A program made the translations under genes and the position numbers. Below are positions 1 to 11,128 of a stretch of DNA of 64,000 bases, one piece after another (positions within the stretch are counted from its first letter, which is position 1; the number at the start of each line of letters is the position of its first letter). The notes under the pieces are model-generated. The model was not told the origin of the DNA and ran no database searches. It saw nothing but the letters and a program-made list of their open reading frames with translations. The DNA is taken from assembly GCF_005497185.1 (NCBI RefSeq), contig NZ_RJTN01000016.1, forward strand, positions 1 to 64,000, in the 5' to 3' direction. This stretch comes from Pectobacterium polonicum (GTDB lineage Bacteria > Pseudomonadota > Gammaproteobacteria > Enterobacterales > Enterobacteriaceae).

Positions 1-782
<782 letters not shown>

Positions 783-857
783 GGTATCTAAAATCTGACA
801 TCGCTGGCGACCGTGACGCCCGCTAACTACCGAGCGTCATGGCATCCACAGTACGGA

Positions 858-3236
858 CTACTTGTGCTCCGCCAGATTTAGCCAGGTTTGCACCACGGTA
901 TCTGGGTTAAGCGACAGGCTATCGATGCCCTGCTCCATCAGCCAGATCGCGAAATCTTCATGATCTGACGGGCCTTGACCGCAAATACCGACATATTTAC
1001 CCTGCTTTTTGGCAGCCTTAATTGCCATCGACAGCAGCGCCTTCACCGCATCGTTACGTTCGTCGAACAGTGATGACACCACGCCGGAGTCACGATCCAG
1101 ACCCAACGCGAGCTGCGTCATGTCGTTTGAACCGATGGAGAAACCATCAAAGTGTTGCAGGAATTCATCGGCCAACAGCGCATTGGACGGAATTTCGCAC
1201 ATCATGATGATTTTCAGGCCGTCTTCGCCACGGCGCAGCCCCTGACTCGCCAGTTCGGCAATCACCGCTTCCGCTTGCGCCACGGTACGAACGAACGGGA
1301 TCATGATCTCGACGTTCTTCAGACCCATCACGTTACGCACGCGTTTGACCGCTTCACATTCCAGCGCAAAACAGGCTTTGAAGTCCGGCGACACATAGCG
1401 ACCCGCACCGCGGAAGCCCAGCATCGGGTTTTCTTCTTCCGGCTCATAGCGCTCACCGCCGACCAGATTGGCGTATTCGTTCGACTTAAAATCGGACAAA
1501 CGGACAATAACGCGCTTCGGCGCGAATGCCGCTGCCAGCGTCGCGATCCCTTCCACCAGACGACCGACGTAGAATTCCACCGGATCGTCGAAGCCCTGCA
1601 TCAGCGCTTTAATTTCACGTTGCAGCTCCGGGGTTTGCTGATCGAATTCCAGCAGCGCACGCGGATGCACGCCAATCATGCGGTTGATGATGAATTCCAG
1701 ACGCGCCAGACCGACGCCATCGTTTGGCAGGCAGGCAAAATCAAACGCGCGGTCAGGGTTACCTACGTTCATCATGATTTTCAGCGGCAGTTCAGGCATT
1801 TCATCAATCTGTGAACTCTTCACGGAGAAGTCCAGCAGATCCTGATACACATAACCGGTGTCGCCTTCCGCACAGGACACTGTCACTTTCTGCCCCTTGC
1901 GCAAACGCTCGGTCGCATCACCGCAGCCCACAACGGCAGGGATGCCCAGCTCGCGTGCGATAATCGCCGCGTGGCAGGTACGTCCGCCGCGATTGGTAAC
2001 AATCGCCGCCGCTTTCTTCATGATCGGTTCCCAGTCCGGGTCGGTCATGTCGGTTACCAGCACGTCGCCCGCATTGATCAGGTGCATCTCGCTGATGTCC
2101 TGAATCACTTTGACTTCACCCGCGCCGATACGGTGGCCGATTGCGCGGCCTTCCACCAGCACCGTGCCGCTGGCTGGCAGGTGATAACGCTCCATAACCT
2201 GACCGTTGGAACGTACCGTTTCTGGACGCGCCTGCACGATATAGAGTTTGCCCGTGTGACCATCTTTCGCCCACTCGATGTCCATCGGACGACCATAGTG
2301 TTTCTCAATCAGCAGTGCCTGACGCGCCAGCGCCTGCACTTCGTCGTCCGTCAAACTAAAACGCGCCGTTTGTTCTGCCGGCACATCTTCAATCCGCACC
2401 TGCTTACCATGTTCCTGGCTCGCGGCATAAACCATACGGATTTTCTTCGATCCCATGTTACGGCGCACGATCGCAGGCTTGTTGTTCTGTAAGGTCGGCT
2501 TATGAACATAGAATTCGTCTGGGTTCACCGCCCCTTGCACCACCATTTCACCCAAACCGTAAGCCGAGGTGATGAACACCACCTGATCAAAACCGGATTC
2601 GGTATCAATGGTAAACATCACCCCCGCGGAAGCCAGATCGGAGCGCACCATACGTTGTACGCCCGCCGACAGCGCCACGCCACGGTGGTCATACCCCTGA
2701 TGTACACGATAGGAGATCGCGCGATCGTTAAACAGCGACGCAAATACGTGTTTCACCGCGACCATTACCGCGTCAATGCCCTGCACGTTCAGGAAGGTTT
2801 CCTGTTGGCCTGCAAAGGACGCATCCGGCATATCTTCCGCCGTGGCAGAAGAACGCACCGCAAATGACGCCTCTTTTTCACCATCAGCCAGTTGCTGATA
2901 GGCATCACTGATTGCCTTCTCCAGTTCTGGCTGGAACGGCGTATCAATAATCCACTGGCGAATCTGCGCGCCAGCGCTGGCCAATTGGCTCAGATCGTCA
3001 ATATCGGTGCGATCGAGCAGCTCATAAATGCGCTGATTGATCCCGCTTTGATTAAGAAAATCATTAAACGCCTGCGCCGTTGTCGCAAAACCGTTGGGAA
3101 CGGCTACGCCCAAATCTGAAAGGTTGGTGATCATTTCACCCAAAGAGGCATTTTTGCCCCCTACCCTTTCAACATCGTGCATACCGAGCTGGTTATACCA
3201 AAGGACATTACGCAAATCAGGGCCGTTATTGGACAT
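858..3236 (-). CDS. ppsA: Phosphoenolpyruvate synthase
   Basis: Converts pyruvate, ATP and water to phosphoenolpyruvate, AMP and phosphate, the entry step of gluconeogenesis from pyruvate or lactate in the cytoplasm. The 792 residues match the E. coli enzyme in length and nearly throughout. Visible parts are the N-terminal ATP-grasp domain ([20 protein letters not shown] near residue 130), the swivelling phosphohistidine domain with [14 protein letters not shown] near residue 420, and the C-terminal PEP-binding barrel ending with [10 protein letters not shown]. The start at MSNN was chosen because AAGGAT stands about seven bases upstream and E. coli PpsA begins there; an in-frame ATG seven codons earlier exists. 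It is divergent from its regulator ppsR. The IS110 element stands directly behind the stop codon, and I see no clear terminator between them. Confidence 0.98.
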   Translation of the reverse strand: MSNNGPDLRNVLWYNQLGMHDVERVGGKNASLGEMITNLSDLGVAVPNGFATTAQAFNDFLNQSGINQRIYELLDRTDIDDLSQLASAGAQIRQWIIDTPFQPELEKAISDAYQQLADGEKEASFAVRSSATAEDMPDASFAGQQETFLNVQGIDAVMVAVKHVFASLFNDRAISYRVHQGYDHRGVALSAGVQRMVRSDLASAGVMFTIDTESGFDQVVFITSAYGLGEMVVQGAVNPDEFYVHKPTLQNNKPAIVRRNMGSKKIRMVYAASQEHGKQVRIEDVPAEQTARFSLTDDEVQALARQALLIEKHYGRPMDIEWAKDGHTGKLYIVQARPETVRSNGQVMERYHLPASGTVLVEGRAIGHRIGAGEVKVIQDISEMHLINAGDVLVTDMTDPDWEPIMKKAAAIVTNRGGRTCHAAIIARELGIPAVVGCGDATERLRKGQKVTVSCAEGDTGYVYQDLLDFSVKSSQIDEMPELPLKIMMNVGNPDRAFDFACLPNDGVGLARLEFIINRMIGVHPRALLEFDQQTPELQREIKALMQGFDDPVEFYVGRLVEGIATLAAAFAPKRVIVRLSDFKSNEYANLVGGERYEPEEENPMLGFRGAGRYVSPDFKACFALECEAVKRVRNVMGLKNVEIMIPFVRTVAQAEAVIAELASQGLRRGEDGLKIIMMCEIPSNALLADEFLQHFDGFSIGSNDMTQLALGLDRDSGVVSSLFDERNDAVKALLSMAIKAAKKQGKYVGICGQGPSDHEDFAIWLMEQGIDSLSLNPDTVVQTWLNLAEHK

Positions 3237-3339
3237 CGAAAATAATCCTTTCTGCATACAATTAGGGTATGAAAGAGTTCGGTTGAGAATCGCCTCAACG
3301 CAATCAGGTTAGCATAGCGTTTTGATGAACATGGACAGG

Positions 3340-3351
3340 TGAATCGATCAA
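3340..3351. promoter_or_regulatory. Possible Cra site between ppsA and ppsR
   Basis: TGAATCGATCAA resembles the Cra (FruR) palindrome TGAATCGATTCA with one base shifted. Cra activates ppsA in E. coli. It lies about 105 bp upstream of the ppsA start in the 300-bp divergent region (3237-3536), which otherwise shows only AT-rich promoter-like sequence. The match is imperfect. Confidence 0.35.
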
Positions 3352-3536
3352 CCTATGAAAAAAAACTGATTTCATGGCGAATGATTGCCTAACGCAGTAA
3401 AAATCCAATATCGTAGAAGATTAGCATTCTTTATCATAAAGATAATGAAATGGTGTTTTAATAAAACTATTCGTAAAACACAATTTTTGACGAGGTTAAG
3501 GTGTTCGAACTGTCGGAAATATCATCAGGAGGTTAT

Positions 3537-4358
3537 GTGGAAAGAAGCGTATTTTATGTCTCGGACGGCACGGCAATTACGGCTGAAGTATTGGGTCATG
3601 CGGTCTTATCCCAATTCCCCGTTAACACGGTTAGCTATACCTTACCCTTCGTTGAAAGTGAAGCCCGCGCTAAAGCCGTGTGTGAACAAATCAATACGTT
3701 GTATCAGCAAACCGGTGTTCGCCCACTGGTGTTTTATTCCATCGTCACCCCCACCGTTCGTAACATTATTACCAGCAGCGACGGGTTTTGTCAGGATATT
3801 GTACAAGCGCTGGTTGCGCCCTTGCAGGAAGAATTAAATACTCCTCCGACGCCCGTTGCCAACCGCACTCACGGTTTGACAGCCAATAACCTAGGCAAAT
3901 ACGACGCGCGTATCGCGGCTATCGACTATACGCTAGCGCACGATGACGGCATTTCTCTGCGCAACCTCGATCAGGCTCAGGTTATTTTGCTGGGTGTGTC
4001 ACGCTGTGGTAAAACGCCGACCAGCCTGTATCTGGCGATGCAGTTCGGTATCCGCGCCGCCAACTATCCTTTTATTGCCGATGATATGGACAACCTGCGC
4101 CTGCCAGATGCGCTGAAACCCTTCCAGCACAAACTATTTGGGCTCACCATTGATGCCGAACGGCTGGCGGCCATTCGGGAAGAGCGTCGGGGCAACAGTC
4201 GCTACGCCTCGCTGCGCCAATGCCGTATGGAACTCAGTGAAGTTGAAGCTCTATTTCGCAAGCATCAGATTAAATATCTCAACACCACCAATTATTCCGT
4301 TGAGGAAATTTCCGCCAAAATCATCGACATTCTCGGCATGAGTCGAAGAATGTACTAG
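3537..4358 (+). CDS. ppsR: PEP synthase regulatory protein (kinase/pyrophosphorylase)
   Basis: Bifunctional DUF299 enzyme that inactivates PpsA by ADP-dependent phosphorylation of a threonine next to the catalytic histidine and reactivates it by phosphate-dependent dephosphorylation. The P-loop-like motif [11 protein letters not shown] is at about residues 153-163 and the family signature [14 protein letters not shown] precedes it; the ending SRRMY is as in E. coli YdiA. I place the start at the GTG at 3537 (273 residues), which follows AGGAGG by four bases. A GTG at 3501 with GAGG upstream would add 12 residues ([12 protein letters not shown]) lacking counterparts in relatives known to me. 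It is divergent from its substrate gene ppsA, and its last codons form part of the aroH operator. Confidence 0.95.
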   Translation: MERSVFYVSDGTAITAEVLGHAVLSQFPVNTVSYTLPFVESEARAKAVCEQINTLYQQTGVRPLVFYSIVTPTVRNIITSSDGFCQDIVQALVAPLQEELNTPPTPVANRTHGLTANNLGKYDARIAAIDYTLAHDDGISLRNLDQAQVILLGVSRCGKTPTSLYLAMQFGIRAANYPFIADDMDNLRLPDALKPFQHKLFGLTIDAERLAAIREERRGNSRYASLRQCRMELSEVEALFRKHQIKYLNTTNYSVEEISAKIIDILGMSRRMY

Positions 4359-4361
4359 TAC
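4352..4361. promoter_or_regulatory. TrpR-type operator of aroH, overlapping ppsR stop codon
   Basis: GTACTAGTAC is a perfect palindrome made of two TrpR half-sites (GTACT and AGTAC) with no spacer; the TAG in its middle is the ppsR stop. From memory, the E. coli aroH operator is at the same place and reads GTACTAGAGAACTAGTGC, with eight extra bases between the half-sites. The following ATTTTTTG and a weak -10 such as TGATAC (4380-4385) also resemble the E. coli aroH promoter, giving a leader of about 160 nt. The position makes TrpR control likely; the shortened spacing makes the binding mode uncertain. Confidence 0.6.
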
Positions 4362-4550
4362 ATGATAGATTTTTTGTCCTGATACGGTTGTAATGTGTGC
4401 CATTTCGTTTATTGTGTGCACCATCACTTCCCGGCATTTCGCCGCTGCGAAGCAACCCATTTAGTCGGAAACATTGCCTGAAAATACTGCCATATCCACG
4501 TTTTTTCGATGACAACCGATTTTCGACTTGACCGTATTTAGAGACAAAAC

Positions 4551-5597
4551 ATGCTACAAACAGATGAACTGCGGAGCGCGCGCATCGAGAGTCTGGTTAC
4601 GCCCCAAACGTTACTTTCCAGACTCCCGATTACCCCTGCCGTTGCCGAAAATGTCACCTCATCACGCAAGAAAATTGAAGCTATTCTCTCCGGCCACGAT
4701 GCCCGTTTACTCGTCGTGATTGGCCCGTGTTCAATCCATGACACCGACAGCGCATTAGACTATGCACGCCGTCTGGCTGCGCTACGCACGCAGTATCAGG
4801 ATCGGTTGGAAATCGTCATGCGCACCTACTTTGAAAAACCACGCACGGTCGTGGGTTGGAAGGGGCTGATTTCCGATCCCTCGCTTAATGGTACGTTTAA
4901 GGTGAACGAAGGTCTGGAGATTGCCCGCCGCCTGCTGCTGGACATCAACCAGCTTGGACTGCCGACCGCGACGGAATTCCTCGATATGGTCACCGGTCAA
5001 TATATTGCCGACCTGGTTAGCTGGGGTGCCATTGGCGCGAGAACCACCGAAAGCCAAATCCACCGTGAAATGGCCTCGGCGCTGTCTTGCCCTGTCGGCT
5101 TCAAAAACGGGACAGACGGCAATACGCGTATCGCCGTCGATGCGATCCGTGCCGCGCGCGCCCAGCACATGTTTCTCTCGCCGGATAAGCAGGGTTTCAT
5201 GTCCGTCTACAAGACCCAGGGTAATCCGTTTGGCCACATTATTATGCGTGGCGGGAAAAAGCCGAATTACCATGCGGAAGATATCGCCGCCGCCTGTGCG
5301 CATCTCAGCGAGTTTTCTCTGCCTGAGCATCTGGTGATCGATTTCAGCCATGCTAACTGTCAGAAACAACATCGTCGTCAGCTCGACGTCGCCGATGACA
5401 TCTGCCAGCAAATCCGCGCAGGATCGCGCGCTATCGCGGGCATCATGGCGGAAAGTTTCTTAATCGAAGGGAACCAGTCCGCCATTAACCCTCTGGCATT
5501 GACGTATGGACAATCCATTACCGATCCGTGCCTCAGTTGGCAGGACACCGAAACGCTGCTGGCGCGTTTGGCAAGCGCCGTCGACTGTCGTTTTTAA
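4551..5597 (+). CDS. aroH: 3-deoxy-7-phosphoheptulonate synthase, Trp-sensitive type
   Basis: Condenses phosphoenolpyruvate and erythrose 4-phosphate to DAHP, the first step of the shikimate pathway to aromatic amino acids. The 348 residues contain VVIGPCSIHD, the PEP-binding signature KPRTVVGWKGLISDP, GARTTESQIHREMASAL, GFKNGTDGNT and the metal-binding part VIDFSHANCQKQHRRQ. Of the three E. coli isozymes it is closest to AroH (N-terminus LQTDELRSARIESLVTP), and its place behind ppsR and a TrpR-type operator agrees. PpsR-aroH order puts a control protein of PEP supply next to a PEP-consuming enzyme. E. coli has hemP (ydiE) after aroH; here the haem operon follows and hemP is absent. Confidence 0.97.
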   Translation: MLQTDELRSARIESLVTPQTLLSRLPITPAVAENVTSSRKKIEAILSGHDARLLVVIGPCSIHDTDSALDYARRLAALRTQYQDRLEIVMRTYFEKPRTVVGWKGLISDPSLNGTFKVNEGLEIARRLLLDINQLGLPTATEFLDMVTGQYIADLVSWGAIGARTTESQIHREMASALSCPVGFKNGTDGNTRIAVDAIRAARAQHMFLSPDKQGFMSVYKTQGNPFGHIIMRGGKKPNYHAEDIAAACAHLSEFSLPEHLVIDFSHANCQKQHRRQLDVADDICQQIRAGSRAIAGIMAESFLIEGNQSAINPLALTYGQSITDPCLSWQDTETLLARLASAVDCRF

Positions 5598-5609
5598 CGC
5601 AATACGCGC

Positions 5610-5646
5610 TGGCACACACCGTCCCCGGTAGTGTGTCAGCCATTTT
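5610..5646 (+). terminator. Probable aroH terminator
   Basis: Just after the aroH stop, TGGCACACAC (5610-5619) can pair with GTGTGTCAGCCA (5631-5642) with a small bulge, followed by TTTTCC. The stem is imperfect and the T-run short. Confidence 0.5.
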
Positions 5647-5755
5647 CCTGCTTTCCCCCGCCCATCTCGCTATCTCGCAGCACGTAAATACCTCTTACGA
5701 TTCCTCTTATTCCACTTATTAAGAAAACTTCACTTGAGGTTGCGTTTTTGTTACA

Positions 5756-5784
5756 TGAAAATGATTCTCATTCATTGCTATAAT
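5756..5784 (+). promoter_or_regulatory. Fur box and extended -10 promoter of the haem operon
   Basis: TGAAAATGATTCTCA (5756-5770) matches the 7-1-7 Fur motif TGATAATnATTATCA at 12 of 14 fixed positions. TTGCTATAAT (5775-5784) is a perfect extended -10 (TGN plus TATAAT) directly behind it, so bound Fur would cover the RNA polymerase site. No good -35 hexamer is visible, as is usual for extended -10 promoters. The hmuS start is 28 bp further. Confidence 0.85.
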
Positions 5785-5811
5785 CTCTACGACAACGATT
5801 AAGGGAACCCG

Positions 5812-6864
5812 ATGCAGACGTCCATTTACCAACAATACCTCCAGGCTAAAGTTGAACATCCGCGTAAATACGCACGCGATCTCGCTGCGCTACTCGGCAT
5901 CAGCGAAGCGGAGCTGACGCACGCCCGTGTTGGACACGATGCGCAGCGCCTACAGGGTGACGCCAAAGTGTGGCTCAGTGCACTGGAGCAGGTTGGTAAT
6001 ACCAAGTCGATCACCCGCAACGAGTACGCCGTGCATGAACATACTGGCTACTATCAAAATCAGACGCTGGATGGGCATGCCGGTCTTATCCTCAATCCAC
6101 GCGAATTGGACCTGCGTTTGTTCCTTTCTCAGTGGGCTTCAGCCTTTGAACTGCGTGAAAACACCGCTCGCGGTGAACGCCAGAGCATTCAATTCTTCGA
6201 TCATCAGGGTGATGCCATTCTGAAGGTCTATACGACCGACACCACCGACATGGCCGCCTGGCAGCTATTCGTTGAGAAATTTACCAGCAGCGAAAACCCA
6301 GCATTAGCACTTCGTCCAGCAAGTAATAACGCCGCAGCCGAGCAGGTCGTTGCCCATAATCCTCAGTTTGAAGCAGACTGGCGTGCGATGACGGACGTAC
6401 ATGATTTCTTCATCCTGCTCAAGCGTTACAATCTGACACGTCAGCAGGCGTTTAACTCGGTCGCTGACGATTTGGCCTACCGTGTAGAAAACGACGCCCT
6501 GTCACAGATTCTGTTTGCCGCACGTGAAGATCAGAACGAAATCATGGTATTTGTCGGTAACCGTGGCTGCGTGCAAATCTTCACGGGTACGCTTGAGCGT
6601 GTAGAGCGCATGGAGCAACACGCGGAATGGATCAATATCTTTAATAAAGATTTCACGCTGCACCTGATCGAAGGCGCGATTGCTGAAAGTTGGATCACGC
6701 GTAAACCAACGGTCGACGGTATCGTGACCAGCCTGGAACTCTACGCCGCAGACGGCTCTCAAATTGCACAACTCTTTGGACAACGTACCGAAGGCACGCC
6801 GGAACAACAACAGTGGCGCGACCAGGTCGATGCCCTGAAACCGCGTAAGGATCTTGCCGCATGA
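5812..6864 (+). CDS. hmuS: Haem-degrading/haem-trafficking protein HmuS (HemS/ChuS family)
   Basis: Cytoplasmic protein of 350 residues that receives imported haem and, in characterised relatives (ChuS, HmuS), breaks it down to free iron. The two tandem halves of the family can be seen: VWLSALEQVGNTKSITRNEYAVHE with the HAG segment LDGHAGLILNPRELDLRLFL in the first, and a similar EIMVFVGNRGCVQIFTGTLE / MEQHAEWINIFNKDFTLHL pattern in the second. It is first in a four-gene operon right behind a Fur box, and its stop overlaps hmuT by four bases. The RBS AAGGGAA is seven bases upstream. The gene is complete. Confidence 0.95.
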   Translation: MQTSIYQQYLQAKVEHPRKYARDLAALLGISEAELTHARVGHDAQRLQGDAKVWLSALEQVGNTKSITRNEYAVHEHTGYYQNQTLDGHAGLILNPRELDLRLFLSQWASAFELRENTARGERQSIQFFDHQGDAILKVYTTDTTDMAAWQLFVEKFTSSENPALALRPASNNAAAEQVVAHNPQFEADWRAMTDVHDFFILLKRYNLTRQQAFNSVADDLAYRVENDALSQILFAAREDQNEIMVFVGNRGCVQIFTGTLERVERMEQHAEWINIFNKDFTLHLIEGAIAESWITRKPTVDGIVTSLELYAADGSQIAQLFGQRTEGTPEQQQWRDQVDALKPRKDLAA

Positions 6865-7679
6865 AAAACTGGTTATTCCCTCTGTTATTGACACTCCCGT
6901 TGGGGGTGTCTGCTGCCGAACGTGTCGTTTCTATCGGCGGCGACGTCACGGAAATCATCTACGCGCTCGGCGCAGAGAAAGATTTAGTTGCACGCGACAG
7001 CACCAGTCTGCACCCAGAAGCCGTGAAGAAACTGCCTGATGTAGGGTACATGCGTCACCTCAATACCGAGGGTATTTTGGCAATGAAACCTTCTCTGGTT
7101 GTTGCCAGCGATCTGTCTCAGCCCTCGCTGACTTTACAGCAGGTTGCGGACAGCGGCACCAAAGTGGTTCATGTGACCGCCGAGCCGTCGCTGGATGCCG
7201 TGCCGAAGAAAATCAGTGCTATCGCTCAGACGCTAGGAAAAGAGACTGAAGGTAAAAAACTGACGGAAGCCTATCAGCAGAAATTGGCGGCAGTAAAAAC
7301 GTCGCCGCTGCCGGTTAACGTGCTCTTCATTCTCAGCCACGGCGGTATGACTGCGCTGGCCGCGGGTAAAAACACCCCGCCAGACACCATTATCCGCGGC
7401 GCGGGTCTGAAAAATGCCATGCAAAACGTTGAGCGCTACCAGCCACTGTCGCAGGAAGGTGTGATTGCCAGCGCGCCGGATCTGATTATGATCTCCAGTC
7501 AGGGACTGAAAACGCTGGGCGGCGACGCACAGGTCTGGAAATTACCTGGTCTGGAACTGACCCCAGCCGGTAAAAACAAGCGTTTGTTAGTCGTCGATGA
7601 CATGGCGATGCTCGGCTTTACGCTCGAAACCCCGGCGCTGATGGCAACGCTGCGTCAGACAGCCGAAGCGATAAAATGA
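6861..7679 (+). CDS. hmuT: Periplasmic haem-binding protein HmuT
   Basis: Substrate-binding lipocalin-free component (class III binding protein, TroA-like fold) that carries haem through the periplasm to the HmuUV transporter. The 272 residues begin with a signal peptide (MKNWLFPLLLTLPLGVSAA, cleavage near residue 19). GDVTEIIYALG is the family start motif, and the tyrosine in VGYMRHL (residue 63) corresponds to the haem-ligating tyrosine of ShuT/PhuT. It overlaps hmuS (ATGA) and hmuU (ATGA), pointing to translational coupling within the Fur-regulated operon. Confidence 0.94.
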   Translation: MKNWLFPLLLTLPLGVSAAERVVSIGGDVTEIIYALGAEKDLVARDSTSLHPEAVKKLPDVGYMRHLNTEGILAMKPSLVVASDLSQPSLTLQQVADSGTKVVHVTAEPSLDAVPKKISAIAQTLGKETEGKKLTEAYQQKLAAVKTSPLPVNVLFILSHGGMTALAAGKNTPPDTIIRGAGLKNAMQNVERYQPLSQEGVIASAPDLIMISSQGLKTLGGDAQVWKLPGLELTPAGKNKRLLVVDDMAMLGFTLETPALMATLRQTAEAIK

Positions 7680-8680
7680 CGTCACGGTTTCATCCGCGCT
7701 CTTGGTTGATCGCGCTGCTGTTGCTGATGGTGGCACTGATGGTGGGTGCCGCCAACATGGGCGCGTTAAGCCTGTCGCTAAACATGCTCTGGCAAACGCC
7801 GTTTGACGATCCGATTTGGCATATCTGGCTGAATATCCGCGTTCCCCGCGTACTGCTGGCGATACTCGTCGGCGGGGCGCTGGCCTGTTCCGGCGCGATT
7901 ATGCAAGGGCTGTTTCGTAATCCGCTCGCCGATCCTGGCCTTTTGGGGATCAGCAGCGGTGCCGCGCTCTGCGTCGCACTGACCATCGTACTGCCGCTTG
8001 GTTTGCCTCCGCTGTTAGCGCTTTATGGCCCGATGTTCGCCGCCTTTGCCGGGAGTTTGGCGATTACTGCCATCATCTTCATCCTCAGCCGTTCCGAACA
8101 GGGTGGATTAACACGGCTATTGCTGGCGGGTATCGCGCTCAATGCGTTGTGTCTTGCCCTCATCGGCGTCTTGACCTACCTCAGTACCGATCAGCAGTTG
8201 CGGCAGTTTTCACTGTGGGGTATGGGGAGTCTCGGACAAGCGCAGTGGCCCATGCTGCTCGTCGCCAGCACACTAGCCATTCCCGCGATGATCGCCACCT
8301 TATATTATGCGCGTCGTCTGAACCTATTGCAGTTAGGAGATGAAGAAGCGCACTACCTCGGCGTTAACGTGAAGCGCACTAAATACACGCTCTTGTTGCT
8401 GAGTTCGCTGCTGGTTGGTGTGGCGGTGGCGGTGAGCGGCGTAATCGGGTTTATCGGGCTTATCATCCCACACCTGATGCGCATGCATCTGGGTGCCGAT
8501 CATCGCTGGCTCCTTCCTGGATCTATACTCGGCGGTGCCTGTTTGCTGTTGTTTGCCGATACGCTGGCACGCACGCTGCTTTCTCCGGCGGAAATGCCCG
8601 TTGGGTTATTAAGCAGCCTGATTGGCGGCCCTTATTTCTTATGGCTGATCGTTCAGCATAAAGGACGCGGCAATGACTGA
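7676..8680 (+). CDS. hmuU: Haem ABC transporter permease HmuU
   Basis: Inner-membrane permease of the FecCD family, 334 residues with about ten hydrophobic segments. The family pattern [19 protein letters not shown] and [21 protein letters not shown] in the first half and the C-terminal [15 protein letters not shown] are clear. It forms the channel through which haem delivered by HmuT enters the cytoplasm, driven by HmuV. It overlaps hmuT by four and hmuV by eight bases. Confidence 0.95.
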   Translation: MTSRFHPRSWLIALLLLMVALMVGAANMGALSLSLNMLWQTPFDDPIWHIWLNIRVPRVLLAILVGGALACSGAIMQGLFRNPLADPGLLGISSGAALCVALTIVLPLGLPPLLALYGPMFAAFAGSLAITAIIFILSRSEQGGLTRLLLAGIALNALCLALIGVLTYLSTDQQLRQFSLWGMGSLGQAQWPMLLVASTLAIPAMIATLYYARRLNLLQLGDEEAHYLGVNVKRTKYTLLLLSSLLVGVAVAVSGVIGFIGLIIPHLMRMHLGADHRWLLPGSILGGACLLLFADTLARTLLSPAEMPVGLLSSLIGGPYFLWLIVQHKGRGND

Positions 8681-9470
8681 CTCAGCGCTCGACCGGACCT
8701 TATCCGCCCACAATTTGCGCTTTCAGACCAACGGGCGCTATCTGACCGATGATGTTTCTCTGGAACTAAATTGTGGGGAAATCGTGGCGATTATTGGTCC
8801 TAACGGCGCGGGGAAATCTACCCTGCTCCGCTTACTGACCGGTTATCTGACACCCGATGAAGGCGAGTGTCTGTTAGCCGGACAACCCTTTTCGCACTGG
8901 CAGCCCGGCGCACTGGCAAAAACGCGTGCGGTGATGCGTCAGTATAGCGGCATGGCGTTTGCGTTTAGCGTACAGGATGTCGTCGCAATGGGACGTTCTC
9001 CTCATGGGCGTTACCCGAAAAATGATGACGTGGTTCAACAGGTCATGGCGCAAACGGGCTGCCTGGAACTGGCAACACGCGACTATCGCCATCTTTCCGG
9101 CGGAGAGCAGCAGCGAGTGCAATTGGCTCGCGTGCTGGCGCAGCTGTGGCATCCAGAACCGACGCCGGGCTGGTTATTTCTCGATGAACCAACCTCGGCG
9201 CTGGATCTGTACCATCAGCAGCACCTCTTACGGCTGCTCAAGCAACTCACGCGTGAACAACCGCTAGCCGTGTGCTGTGTTCTGCACGACCTGAATCTGG
9301 CGGCGCTGTATGCCGACCGCATTCTGCTGCTGCACGAAGGCAAACTGGTCGCACAAGGATCGCCTACCCACGTACTACAGGCAGAGACGCTGGCGCACTG
9401 GTATCGTGCCGATCTTAGCGTAGGTTCACATCCTGACTACGCCATTCCGCAGGTTTATCTGCGGCAATAG
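8673..9470 (+). CDS. hmuV: Haem ABC transporter ATPase HmuV
   Basis: ATP-binding subunit of the haem importer, 265 residues. Walker A is GPNGAGKST, the ABC signature [15 protein letters not shown], Walker [13 protein letters not shown], followed by the switch histidine in [11 protein letters not shown]. The start overlaps the end of hmuU by eight bases. It is the last gene of hmuSTUV and is followed, only 19 bp on, by the stop of the convergent selO; no strong intrinsic terminator is visible in that gap. Confidence 0.95.
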   Translation: MTDSALDRTLSAHNLRFQTNGRYLTDDVSLELNCGEIVAIIGPNGAGKSTLLRLLTGYLTPDEGECLLAGQPFSHWQPGALAKTRAVMRQYSGMAFAFSVQDVVAMGRSPHGRYPKNDDVVQQVMAQTGCLELATRDYRHLSGGEQQRVQLARVLAQLWHPEPTPGWLFLDEPTSALDLYHQQHLLRLLKQLTREQPLAVCCVLHDLNLAALYADRILLLHEGKLVAQGSPTHVLQAETLAHWYRADLSVGSHPDYAIPQVYLRQ

Positions 9471-9489
9471 CCTGTATGCCTGCTCTGGC

Positions 9490-10941
9490 TTAGCTGGAGC
9501 AGGATATCTCCAGATGCTTACCCCACTCTGGCGGTAACGCTGCCAAATCATGGTTATCCGACTGTTCATCAAACGGTCGACACAGAGCCTGATGCAAACG
9601 AGCCAGCACGCTGATGTCGTCACTTTCCGCCCGTTCAATCGCCATTTGCGCCAGATAATTACGCAGAATATATTTCGGGTTCGTCGTATTCATCAACCGA
9701 CGGCGTTCCTCATCGCCCTGCTCTTCCTGCATCAGCCTCTGGCGATAGGTCGCAAACCAACTGTCGAATGCCGTTCTGTCGATGAACTCATCACGGAGCG
9801 GCGAGCGCGATGCCTGCTTCTCACTATCTGCCAGCAGGCGGAACGTGCGGGTGTAATCGCTGCCTTCCTGCTGCATCAAACGCAACAGCCCGACCAGCAC
9901 GTCATTATCTTCAGAACTCGCGGTAAATAAGCCCAGTTTGGCGCGCATCAGGGTGCCATAGTGCTGCATCAGCGCCGGTTCATAGCGCGCAAGCGCGCGT
10001 TCTAGCGTATCGGTATCCATCAGCCCAGAGAGTGCCTGCGCCAGACGATGCAGGTTCCACAGCCCAACCGCTGGCTGATTATCAAACGCGTAGCGACCGC
10101 GGTGGTCGGAGTGATTACAAATGAAGCCCGGCTGGTAGGCATCTAAAAAACCATAAGGGCCATAGTCGATGGTCAATCCCAAAATCGACATGTTGTCCGT
10201 ATTCATGACACCGTGCGCAAATCCAACCGCCTGCCAATGTGTAATCAGCCGAGCGGTACGTTCTACTACATCGCCGAACCACAGTTCATAACGACGCTCG
10301 TCGTTCTCCCACTGCGGCCAATGACGAGCAATCACATACTCCACTAACTGACGCACTTTTTCCGGTTCACGACGGTAGTAGAAGTGTTCAAAATGGCCGA
10401 AACGCACATGGCTTTCCGCCACGCGCAGCAGCATTGCGCCCTTTTCTTCCTGCTCACGCTGCACCGGATGTTCGCTGGTAACAATCGTTAGCGCCCGCGT
10501 GGTGGGAATCCCCAGATGGTGCATCGCTTCCGAAGCCAGAAATTCACGTATCACCGAACGTAGTACGGCACGACCATCGCCCATGCGTGAATACGGTGTT
10601 AGCCCCGCACCTTTGAGGTGCCAGTCCATACTGCGGCCATCCGCCAGCTGTTGTTCCCCCAGCAAGATGCCACGCCCGTCGCCCAGTTGACCGGTCCACA
10701 TGCCAAACTGATGGCCGCTATACACCTGCGCCAACGGCGCCATTCCCGGCAGTAAACGCGCTCCACTCCAGATGCCATCCTGTTCTGACGTAAACCAGTC
10801 GGGAGATAAACCAAGCTCAGTAGCCAGACCTTCGCTGTGATAAAGCAGACGAGCCCCCTGCAACGGCGTCGGCTGTAGCGCGGTATAGAACCCCGGCAAC
10901 TGATGAAAGTAGTGATTTTTAAATAACGGTGTTTGCTGCAT
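9490..10941 (-). CDS. selO: Protein adenylyltransferase SelO (YdiU)
   Basis: Pseudokinase-fold enzyme that transfers AMP from ATP to Ser, Thr or Tyr of target proteins and is linked to redox stress. The 483 residues include [54 protein letters not shown] and the metal-binding segment [23 protein letters not shown]. The C-terminus ISCSS has cysteine where eukaryotic SelO has selenocysteine. In E. coli ydiU lies beside ydiV as here. It is convergent with hmuV. A second start would have to lie inside the conserved N-terminus, so the ATG at 10941 is kept. Confidence 0.96.
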   Translation of the reverse strand: MQQTPLFKNHYFHQLPGFYTALQPTPLQGARLLYHSEGLATELGLSPDWFTSEQDGIWSGARLLPGMAPLAQVYSGHQFGMWTGQLGDGRGILLGEQQLADGRSMDWHLKGAGLTPYSRMGDGRAVLRSVIREFLASEAMHHLGIPTTRALTIVTSEHPVQREQEEKGAMLLRVAESHVRFGHFEHFYYRREPEKVRQLVEYVIARHWPQWENDERRYELWFGDVVERTARLITHWQAVGFAHGVMNTDNMSILGLTIDYGPYGFLDAYQPGFICNHSDHRGRYAFDNQPAVGLWNLHRLAQALSGLMDTDTLERALARYEPALMQHYGTLMRAKLGLFTASSEDNDVLVGLLRLMQQEGSDYTRTFRLLADSEKQASRSPLRDEFIDRTAFDSWFATYRQRLMQEEQGDEERRRLMNTTNPKYILRNYLAQMAIERAESDDISVLARLHQALCRPFDEQSDNHDLAALPPEWGKHLEISCSS

Positions 10942-11128
10942 CCTGTCTCCCTAATACCACCCTGTTCAGGTGAAGAGAGCCACACGCTCACCACACAACG
11001 ACTAACGGGTAGGCAGAAAGTGTAGAGGGATGGCAGTGAAATTAACACGGAGGAAACACAGGGGTATTATTTCCATCACTCACATTCAGGAAAGAACCCT
11101 CACTCCCGAAAGCAACAAGGTTATTGAA

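Noticed and set aside
1152-1814. 220-codon ORF on the + strand inside ppsA
   Set aside because: It lies antisense to the highly conserved ppsA, has no RBS and its peptide is the typical His/Arg-rich shadow of a reversed frame.
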